A DNA stretch of 11,352 nt, taken from NCBI GenBank assembly GCA_016926765.1, contig JAFGNY010000019.1, forward strand, positions 1 to 11,352, given 5' to 3'. Position 1 is the first letter of the stretch. Every line of letters starts with the position of its first letter. Under the pieces are notes generated by a model. It saw only the letters and a list, made by a program, of their open reading frames with translations. It was not told where the DNA came from and searched no databases. Positions 6,116 to 11,352 of the stretch are shown in pieces. Source of the DNA: Bacteroidales bacterium. Lineage in GTDB: Bacteria > Bacteroidota > Bacteroidia > Bacteroidales > FEN-979. A program made the translations under genes and the position numbers.

Positions 6116-6631
6116 TCATTCCATCCTGATCTTCCTTAAGTCATCTCTCATCCGTTCGATATCGGCAATCCAGTCTTCGATATCCTGTTCGTGTTCCAGC
6201 TCCTCATTGAGGATGTTGATGGCCATTTGGTGCGTGGAGTGGTCTTTTTCACCCGTAAAGTCGGCGATTTCCTGATAGCGCTGGATCGCGCAACGTTCTC
6301 CTCTCAGGTTCTGATTCAAGATCACTTCCACATAGGGATCGGTTGGCGCTTCATATTCACAGCGCGCCAGCTGATACCACTCCGACGGATTCATAACAGG
6401 CGTTCCACCCAATTGGATGATCCGGTTGACAACCAGCACGGCATGACCGAGTTCCTGGTCGGCATGGAGGAGGAGTTCGGGTTCAATCTCGCTGCGCATA
6501 GGGCCTTCCATCATCCGGGCGCCTATCCAGTATTGATAATAAGCCAGCCACTCCTCTGAAAGGGCTTCGTTCAGCATCCGGATCAATTCGTCCTTGTCAA
6601 GGTTCAGAATTTCAATTCCACGTTTTCCCAT
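6116..6631 (-). CDS. Ferritin-like diiron protein, probably Dps-like (DPSL) type
   Basis: The 171-residue protein is an all-alpha ferritin-like protein with a bacterioferritin-type set of metal ligands: SEEWLAYYQYW (25-35), E60-x-x-H63 in HADQELGHA, E112 in GERCAIQRYQE, and E144-x-x-H147 in NEELEHEQDIEDW. Two cysteines, C91 (ARCEYEAP) and C114 (GERC), sit around the third helix. A cysteine pair near the dimetal site is a known trait of Dps-like (thioferritin) proteins in Bacteroides and archaea, so I favour that group. Such proteins oxidise and store iron with peroxide and protect DNA and proteins; this exact activity is inferred. ATG 6631 is clear, and a TAAGTTTG motif lies upstream. Its stop directly abuts the truncated NADH dehydrogenase remnant. 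Confidence 0.82.
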   Translation of the reverse strand: MGKRGIEILNLDKDELIRMLNEALSEEWLAYYQYWIGARMMEGPMRSEIEPELLLHADQELGHAVLVVNRIIQLGGTPVMNPSEWYQLARCEYEAPTDPYVEVILNQNLRGERCAIQRYQEIADFTGEKDHSTHQMAINILNEELEHEQDIEDWIADIERMRDDLRKIRME

Positions 6632-6656
6632 AGTATTTTATTTTTGGTTCTCTTGT

Positions 6657-6664
6657 CAAACTTA
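6657..6664 (-). promoter_or_regulatory. Putative -7 element for the ferritin-like gene
   Basis: The minus strand reads TAAGTTTG, matching TAnnTTTG, 25 bases upstream of the ferritin-like ATG. A -33 TTTG is not evident at normal spacing. It would separate ferritin expression from the upstream split-barrel gene, whose stop lies at 6712-6714. Confidence 0.38.
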
Positions 6665-6711
6665 CAAAATATCCTCACAGGGTCAGAGGGCATATTCATT
6701 TATCATGGATA

Positions 6712-7173
6712 TCAGTACCCGTAAGCCCTGGCAGTGAACCGTTCCACCCTGACCATCCAGCAACTCACTTCACGGATGGAAGGGTCGTTGTATGTAAACG
6801 GGCGTTCGGTATACTGTTTCATCAGGATATCAAGAGCCTTCCTTTTTTCTTTAGGATCGTCGATGAACTCCGCTTTTCCAAAACACAATACACTGCGGTA
6901 CTTCATACCCCAGGAGCAGGCGACCTCTTCATGCTGATACCGTAACACATGATCAGTGGTGAAATTGATACAGACTTCCGGATGGTTCTTCAGGCAGTCA
7001 ATCTTTTCCCCCTTCTGGGCAGAATGGAGGTAGATAATATCATCTTCAAATCCGAAATTCATTGGAACCACGTATGGGTTTCCCTCGGGGTTCACCATGG
7101 CTACGTGGCAGAGCTGACACCGGCTGATGATCTCGGTGATCTCATTGTGCTGGGAGAGAATTCGGTGGCGCAT
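6712..7173 (-). CDS. FMN-binding split-barrel protein (pyridoxamine 5'-phosphate oxidase family, COG3467-like)
   Basis: The 153-residue protein has the flavin-binding split-barrel pattern: CHVAMVNPEGNPYVVPMNFG (22-41), DDIIYLHSAQKGEKIDCLK (44-62), an internal VCINFTTD strand (67-74) and SVLCFGKAEFIDDPKEK (94-110). This places it in the broad pyridoxamine-phosphate-oxidase-like group that includes NimA-type nitroreductases and many uncharacterised FMN or F420-like reductases. It is not a true PdxH, being too short and lacking that family's C-terminal signature. Cofactor and substrate are not determined. The start ATG 7173 lies one base after the stop of the upstream small membrane protein gene (TAA-G-ATG), so translation is probably coupled. 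It looks like the last gene of the long minus-strand string. Confidence 0.8.
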   Translation of the reverse strand: MRHRILSQHNEITEIISRCQLCHVAMVNPEGNPYVVPMNFGFEDDIIYLHSAQKGEKIDCLKNHPEVCINFTTDHVLRYQHEEVACSWGMKYRSVLCFGKAEFIDDPKEKRKALDILMKQYTERPFTYNDPSIREVSCWMVRVERFTARAYGY

Positions 7174-7174
7174 C

Positions 7175-7528
7175 TTATGCGAAGGATGGAAGGATCAGGT
7201 ATTCAAGCAAATATTCAATCAGGGAGAGGATGATACTGAAAGCGAGGGCCCACCAGAATCCTTTTACTTCAAATCCTTTTACCAGTGCGCCTGCCAGCAG
7301 GATGATCAGTGCATTGATTACCAATAAAAACAACCCAAAAGTCACCAGGGTGAAAGGGATGGTCAGGAATATCATCAAGGGTTTCACAAAAGCATTCAGG
7401 AGACCAAGTACAATGGCAACCAATACGGCAGTCCAGAATGATTTTACGGTGATTCCGGGTAACAGGTAGCTGGTCAGGATGACAGCAAATGTCAGGATCA
7501 GGATCTGAATAATCATGGTAAGTGTCAT
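7175..7528 (-). CDS. Small four-helix membrane protein (COG1950 / YvlD, 'phage holin family 4' type)
   Basis: The product is about 117 residues and almost entirely four hydrophobic helices, with the family's characteristic segments: TSYLLPGITVKSFWTA, VLGLLNAFVKPLMIFLTIP, TFGLFLLVINALIILLAGAL and FEVKGFWWALAFSIILSL. The family is common in chromosomes as YvlD-like proteins of unknown role; the 'phage holin' label is a domain name only and nothing here is phage-derived. ATG 7528 is chosen. A GTG at 7555 would add nine residues, and ATG 7516 is also possible. It lies 39 bases downstream of radA and one base upstream of the split-barrel gene. Confidence 0.8.
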   Translation of the reverse strand: MTLTMIIQILILTFAVILTSYLLPGITVKSFWTAVLVAIVLGLLNAFVKPLMIFLTIPFTLVTFGLFLLVINALIILLAGALVKGFEVKGFWWALAFSIILSLIEYLLEYLILPSFA

Positions 7529-7567
7529 GGGTGGTGTGTTTAAAATTTCCACCAAGATACGGAATTA

Positions 7568-8929
7568 TCAGAAAAGCGCTACCCAGAGATCTTCAATTTT
7601 TTTAACAGGACGCACCCTGATCCTGAATCGTTTCATGTCGATTCCCTTGAGGTTGTAATGGGAAACGAAGATCTGTTCAAATCCGAGTTTTTCGGCTTCC
7701 AGGATTCGTGGTTCGATCCGGGTGACGGGCCGGATCTCGCCGGAGAGTCCCACTTCGGCTGCAAAACAGCATTTTGAATCGATGGGTTTGTCTTCGTTGG
7801 AGGAGAGGACGGCTGCGACCACAGCCAGGTCAATGGCCGGGTCATCTACCCGGATCCCGCCGGCGATGTTCAGAAAGACATCTTTTACGCTCAAACGGAA
7901 TCCGCTGCGTTTTTCGAGGACGGCCAGCAGCATATTGAGCCGGCGAGTGTCGAATCCTGTGCTCGAACGCTGGGGAGTACCGTAAGCAGCCGAACTGACC
8001 AGCGCCTGTGTTTCAATGAGCATGGGACGTAATCCTTCTATCGTGGCTGCAATGGCAATCCCGCTAGTTGGCTCATCGCGATGTGAGAGAAGGATCTCCG
8101 ATGGATTTGAAACCTGGCGAAGTCCCCGGTCATTCATCTCATAGATACCCAGTTCGGAGGTGGAGCCAAACCGGTTCTTCATAGCCCGGATGATCCGGTA
8201 GCCATAATTCCGGTCTCCTTCAAACTGCAGTACAGTGTCTACCATGTGTTCCAGGATTTTCGGCCCGGCCAGGGTGCCGTCTTTGGTGATATGACCGATC
8301 AGTATCACCGGGATGTTTGTGATCTTGGAATATTTCTGGAGTTCACCGGTACATTCCCGGATCTGTGAAATGCTGCCGGCAGTGGATTCGATCACCTGGG
8401 TAGTGAGTGTCTGAATAGAATCCACCACGATAAGCGATGGATTCAGCTCCTCCAGAAAAGGGAAGATCGTCTGTGTTGAAGTCTCGGTGAGGATATAGCA
8501 GGCATCCTGTTTCATCCCGATTCGATCAGCGCGCATACGGATTTGCTGTTCACTCTCTTCTCCACTGATATAGAGCACTTTCAATCCTTCACACTGAAGC
8601 GCTACCTGCAGCATCAGGGTTGACTTTCCAATGCCCGGTTCGCCTCCGATCAATACTACAGAACCCGGAACCAATCCCCCGCCTAAAACCCTGTTTAATT
8701 CCTGATCATTCAGGTCGATGCGTTTCTGGGTGTCAATGGTGACATCCGAAATTCTGACGGGTTTCCGGCTCCCGGCATCCGGCATCCGGTATCCCCTTTT
8801 CGTCTCCTCCCGCTGGATCACCTCCTCCACAAACGTATTCCACTCCCCGCACGAAGGACACTTCCCGAGCCATTTTGGTGATTGGGCACCGCAGTTCTGA
8901 CAGAAAAAAGAGGTCTTAATTTTAGCCAT
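7568..8929 (-). CDS. radA: DNA repair protein RadA (Sms)
   Basis: RadA is a RecA-like ATPase that drives branch migration of recombination intermediates. The 453-residue protein has the N-terminal zinc finger C10-x2-C13 / C24-x2-C27 (CQNCGAQSPKWLGKCPSCG), Walker A GGEPGIGKST (95-104), Walker B LIVVD (166-170), the RadA-specific KNRFG motif (251-255), and a Lon-like C-terminal domain from about 285 to the end (for example AGGIRVDDPAIDLAV at 356-370). Length and all hallmarks are normal. ATG 8929 is chosen since MAKIKTSFFCQNC is the usual RadA start; the frame is open 37 codons further upstream but only inside rfaE2. Its first 8 bases overlap the rfaE2 end. The linker after the zinc finger is encoded by a run of 7-base repeats. 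Confidence 0.96.
   Translation of the reverse strand: MAKIKTSFFCQNCGAQSPKWLGKCPSCGEWNTFVEEVIQREETKRGYRMPDAGSRKPVRISDVTIDTQKRIDLNDQELNRVLGGGLVPGSVVLIGGEPGIGKSTLMLQVALQCEGLKVLYISGEESEQQIRMRADRIGMKQDACYILTETSTQTIFPFLEELNPSLIVVDSIQTLTTQVIESTAGSISQIRECTGELQKYSKITNIPVILIGHITKDGTLAGPKILEHMVDTVLQFEGDRNYGYRIIRAMKNRFGSTSELGIYEMNDRGLRQVSNPSEILLSHRDEPTSGIAIAATIEGLRPMLIETQALVSSAAYGTPQRSSTGFDTRRLNMLLAVLEKRSGFRLSVKDVFLNIAGGIRVDDPAIDLAVVAAVLSSNEDKPIDSKCCFAAEVGLSGEIRPVTRIEPRILEAEKLGFEQIFVSHYNLKGIDMKRFRIRVRPVKKIEDLWVALF
8765..8792. repeat. Heptanucleotide tandem repeat in the radA linker
   Basis: Four adjacent 7-base units read CCGGCTC, CCGGCAT, CCGGCAT and CCGGTAT on the plus strand; two are identical and the others differ by one or two bases. 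On the coding strand they give the segment around YRMPDAGSRKP (residues 47-57) between zinc finger and ATPase domain. Because 7 is not a multiple of 3, gain or loss of one unit would shift the radA frame. Confidence 0.6.
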
Positions 8930-9416
8930 GAGGCCTGAGTTTTTCAATGATACCCGATGTCGAGTAACCCTCCGTAAGGGGGATGGTGACGACTGTTCCA
9001 CCATGAGCCTGGACAAGATCATAACCAGCGATCTGACCAATCTCGTAATCGGCTCCTTTTACCAGCACATCCGGCTTCACCCCAGCGATCAGATCATAGG
9101 GGGTCTCCTCGTTGAAGAGGATAACGGCTGTAACGAATGAGAGAGACGACAGAACCATGGCCCGTGCATATTCATTCATCAAAGGGCGCCCTTCGCCTTT
9201 CAGCTTCCTGACAGAGGAATCTGAATTCAGGCCGATGACCAGTACATCGCCAAGATCAGCCGCTTTCGAGAGGTATTCAATATGTCCAAGATGCAAAAGA
9301 TCGAAACACCCATTGGTGAAAACGACTTTTTTCTCTTTGAAGTACCAGACATTACGTTGCGCGCGGATCTGATCTCGTGTCAGAATCTTGGCTTTAATTC
9401 TCTCCAATTTTTCCAT
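8922..9416 (-). CDS. rfaE2: D-glycero-beta-D-manno-heptose 1-phosphate adenylyltransferase (RfaE2 / HldE C-terminal domain type)
   Basis: The 164-residue protein is a stand-alone nucleotidyltransferase of the cytidylyltransferase-like fold. It has TNGCFDLLHLGHIEYL (34-49) with the HxGH-type active site HLGH (42-45), NSDSSVRKLKGEGRP (64-78), VLVKGADY (117-124) and GYSTSGII (150-157). The family adenylates heptose 1-phosphate to ADP-heptose, a precursor of the LPS inner core and heptosylated glycans. The kinase half (RfaE1/HldA) is not fused and not in this window. ATG 9416 lies inside the end of the flippase-like gene (23-base overlap), and its stop overlaps radA by 8 bases, so three genes are translationally interlocked. 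A glycerol-phosphate cytidylyltransferase is a less likely alternative. Confidence 0.9.
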   Translation of the reverse strand: MEKLERIKAKILTRDQIRAQRNVWYFKEKKVVFTNGCFDLLHLGHIEYLSKAADLGDVLVIGLNSDSSVRKLKGEGRPLMNEYARAMVLSSLSFVTAVILFNEETPYDLIAGVKPDVLVKGADYEIGQIAGYDLVQAHGGTVVTIPLTEGYSTSGIIEKLRPHG

Positions 9417-10446
9417 GATGGGTCTTGTTAAATGAAAGCATCAACAGGGATCCTCCCCCCAAGACCAGAATCATCAGGGTTTGTGTTGTCCACACGAGCC
9501 ATCCGAGAGCTAACCCTGTAACCAGGGCAATACCGTATAACTTTAGCGTTTCCTGGATCAGGGCAGGATAGAGTCCGATCCCTCCGGGGGTGATCATGAT
9601 CCCAATGCTGCCAAGCACCAGTGCTGACAATCCGGCTCCGAGCGAAAGTTCGGAGGTTGCAGGGAAGCAGAAGAAACAGACATAAAGCATCAGGAAATAG
9701 AGAGCCCAGATGCCAAGGGAGTAGAGGATAAACAGCCATGGCCGTTTGATGAGTGTTAATGATTTTAATCCCTCCCAGAATCCGATTACCAACTTTTTGA
9801 TACTTTGGTAGAGTTTAAATTTTTGCAGCCATTTCCGGAAGATCCAAAGAAGAAATAGAATCAGGGTGATAAAACCGCCTGCCGAGAGCCATAAAATCCG
9901 TGAATAGTGGAGAGCTCCAAACTTCTCCACCAGTTTCGGGTAGACGGTTTCATCCAGGTACTCGCTGATGGTGCCGATTTGAGTCACGATCATCAATGCG
10001 AATAGAAGGAAAAAGATCAGTAGGTCAATTGCCCTTTCGGTAATGACGGTTCCCAGCGATCTGTTGAATGGAATCTTCTCGTATTTAGCCATGATACCGC
10101 AACGGGTCACCTCGCCAAGCCGGGGAAAAGCGAGATTAGCCAGGTAACCGATCATGACTGAATAAAACGCGTTTTTAAATTTGGGATGGTACCCCATCGG
10201 CTCCATAAACATCATCCAGCGGACGGCCCGAAGGATATGACTGAATATTCCAAGCGTAAGTCCAAGAATAATCCAGTTGTAATTAGCTGTTTGGAAAGCT
10301 TTTACAATTTCATTTCGTTCAGCTTCGGTGAGATCTTTCAACGATAGCCATGTAATCAGAATGCCAAGTCCAAGAAAAAGGACAAATTTCAGGATAGTAA
10401 GAAACCCTGCTTTAAAGGGTTTAACATCAGCTTGGGTTGATGGCAT
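9394..10446 (-). CDS. Flippase-like membrane protein (lysylphosphatidylglycerol synthase TM region family, UPF0104)
   Basis: The 350-residue protein has about eight hydrophobic helices (near 15-36, 54-70, 90-108, 133-155, 184-206, 240-266, 276-300, 312-340). Family landmarks are the R-x-x-RW segment (SHILRAVRWMMFMEP), YLANLAFPRLGEVTRCG and ITERAIDLL, which match the membrane domain of MprF/AglD-type proteins. There is no C-terminal aminoacyl-transferase domain, so it does not make lysyl-PG by itself; such stand-alone proteins are thought to handle or flip lipid-linked molecules, but this member's substrate is unknown. It starts 11 bases after panD and overlaps rfaE2 by 23 bases, which hints at a role in envelope glycolipid handling; that is inference from context only. 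Confidence 0.85.
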   Translation of the reverse strand: MPSTQADVKPFKAGFLTILKFVLFLGLGILITWLSLKDLTEAERNEIVKAFQTANYNWIILGLTLGIFSHILRAVRWMMFMEPMGYHPKFKNAFYSVMIGYLANLAFPRLGEVTRCGIMAKYEKIPFNRSLGTVITERAIDLLIFFLLFALMIVTQIGTISEYLDETVYPKLVEKFGALHYSRILWLSAGGFITLILFLLWIFRKWLQKFKLYQSIKKLVIGFWEGLKSLTLIKRPWLFILYSLGIWALYFLMLYVCFFCFPATSELSLGAGLSALVLGSIGIMITPGGIGLYPALIQETLKLYGIALVTGLALGWLVWTTQTLMILVLGGGSLLMLSFNKTHHGKIGEN

Positions 10447-10457
10447 CCGGGAAATGG

Positions 10458-10811
10458 TTAGTCTGAAGGCAGGTGATTATCATGGTCAGGGAAAATGATT
10501 TTGGGCTTGAAGGATTTAGCTTCCTCCATTTCCATCAATGCGTAGGAAGCAATTATCACGAGATCGCTTTTAAGAAACTTCCTGGCAGCAGCTCCATTCA
10601 AACAGATTACACCGCTTCCTCTCTCCCCCTTGATAATATAAGTTTCAATCCGTTCGCCGTTATTGATATTCAGGACGTGAACCTTCTCATACTCAACCAG
10701 ATTGGCAGCCTCCATCAATGCTTCGTCAATCGTAATGCTTCCCACATAGTTGATGTCTGCTTCAGTTACAGTAGCCCTGTGAATTTTCGATTTCAGTACC
10801 TCTATATTCAT
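10458..10811 (-). CDS. panD: Aspartate 1-decarboxylase
   Basis: PanD decarboxylates L-aspartate to beta-alanine for pantothenate synthesis. It is made as a proenzyme that cleaves itself between G24 and S25 to create a pyruvoyl cofactor; the cleavage site is visible as INYVGSITID (20-29). Other conserved parts are LKSKIHRATVTEADINY (6-22), VHVLNINNGERIETY (44-58) and GSGVICLNGAAARK (66-79). At 117 residues the length is normal. The start ATG 10811 lies 9 bases after the panC stop, so the partners in making beta-alanine and joining it to pantoate are directly coupled. The flippase-like gene follows after 11 bases. Confidence 0.95.
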   Translation of the reverse strand: MNIEVLKSKIHRATVTEADINYVGSITIDEALMEAANLVEYEKVHVLNINNGERIETYIIKGERGSGVICLNGAAARKFLKSDLVIIASYALMEMEEAKSFKPKIIFPDHDNHLPSD

Positions 10812-10820
10812 GCGGCAAAA

Positions 10821-11352
10821 TTACGAAAAAAGTTCCAGATTATCGATCAGGCGAATGTCGCCAAGATAGACAGCCGTACAGGCGATAATAGTTTGCGGAT
10901 CGTCCCAGGAGGTGACAGGTAACAGGGTTCGTTTGTCGACAATGTCAAAATAATCCACCCTGAATGCAGGATTGGATTCTAATCTCTTATTTGCTAATAA
11001 TTGCAACTTTTTAATGGGCATAGATCCGGCATTGGCTTTGGTGAACATCAGGACATCGTAAATCTGGGAGGCCAGCTCGCGTTCCCTGATTGTCAGTCTC
11101 AGATTCCGGCTGCTCATCGCCAGGCCGTCGGGTTCTCGAACGGTTTCACACTGGACGATTTCAACCGGAAGGTTAAGGGACTTAACCATGTGCCGGATAA
11201 TGGTGAGCTGCTGAAAATCCTTCTTCCCGAAATAAGCACGTGTGGGATTCACGATATCGAACAGTTTTTTCACCACGATCGCAACTCCCATAAAATGGCC
11301 CGGTCTGTACTTTCCTTCCATTACGCGGTCGAGCTTACCGAAATCGAGATCC
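10821..11352 (-). CDS. panC: Pantothenate synthetase (pantoate-beta-alanine ligase), 5' end outside window
   Basis: PanC joins pantoate and beta-alanine using ATP to give pantothenate, the coenzyme A precursor. The frame is open to the right edge, so only the C-terminal 176 residues are seen. These begin DLDFGKLDRVMEGKYRPGH, the conserved PanC block around the RPGHFxGVAxVV motif, followed by KLFDIVNPTRAYFGKKDFQQ, the nucleotide-binding region, and DGLAMSSRNLRL, the SSRN motif. The methionine at 11321 is internal and not the start. The N-terminal HIGH-containing half is missing. It is the first visible gene of the minus-strand string; the promoter lies beyond the window. Confidence 0.94.
   Translation of the reverse strand, partial: DLDFGKLDRVMEGKYRPGHFMGVAIVVKKLFDIVNPTRAYFGKKDFQQLTIIRHMVKSLNLPVEIVQCETVREPDGLAMSSRNLRLTIRERELASQIYDVLMFTKANAGSMPIKKLQLLANKRLESNPAFRVDYFDIVDKRTLLPVTSWDDPQTIIACTAVYLGDIRLIDNLELFS

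Noticed and set aside
7175..7528. Phage holin, hence prophage remnant
   Set aside because: The domain name is misleading: YvlD-type proteins are ordinary chromosomal proteins, and no other phage gene is nearby.
8930..9040. N-terminal extension of RadA by 37 residues
   Set aside because: It lies wholly inside rfaE2, is unlike any RadA start, and MAKIKTSFFCQNC is the standard beginning.

Overview
The window reads as an ordinary chromosomal segment of a Bacteroidetes-type bacterium, probably from the Bacteroidales or a nearby group. This is inferred from protein style: a short adenylate kinase, a short Obg without a C-terminal extension, a stand-alone heptose-1-phosphate adenylyltransferase and a C10 protease. 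Start codons sit in A/T-rich contexts without clear Shine-Dalgarno sequences, and two upstream regions carry a TAnnTTTG-type -7 element. No tRNA, rRNA, CRISPR array, insertion sequence or phage gene is visible.

Layout: (1) Positions 1-922, minus strand: 5' part of a secreted C10 (streptopain-like) cysteine protease gene that runs off the left edge. (2) 1012-2217, plus: an O-methyltransferase gene carrying a GC-rich palindromic insert in frame, then a PAP2 phosphatase gene. (3) 2204-2710, minus: purE, whose 3' end overlaps the PAP2 gene by 14 bases. (4) 2789-5551, plus: hpt, adk, obgE and a second, different PAP2 gene. (5) 5564-6115, minus: remains of a type II NADH dehydrogenase gene that has lost its 5' end and two internal blocks, so that its three surviving pieces are not all in one frame. 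(6) 6116-6631, minus: a Dps-like ferritin. (7) 6712-11352, minus: a tight gene string in the order panC (cut by the right edge), panD, a flippase-like membrane protein, rfaE2, radA, a small four-helix membrane protein and an FMN-binding split-barrel protein. Three of its junctions overlap or nearly touch.

Functionally, purE, hpt and adk cover purine synthesis, salvage and adenylate balance, with obgE as a ribosome-assembly GTPase. panC and panD supply pantothenate for coenzyme A. rfaE2, the flippase-like protein and the two PAP2 enzymes point to envelope lipid and glycan work. radA serves recombination and repair, and the ferritin serves iron and oxidant defence. I found no convincing undescribed multi-gene system. 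The best leads are the palindromic insert inside the methyltransferase gene, the decayed NADH dehydrogenase with a palindrome near its breakpoint, and the overlapping rfaE2/flippase pair.
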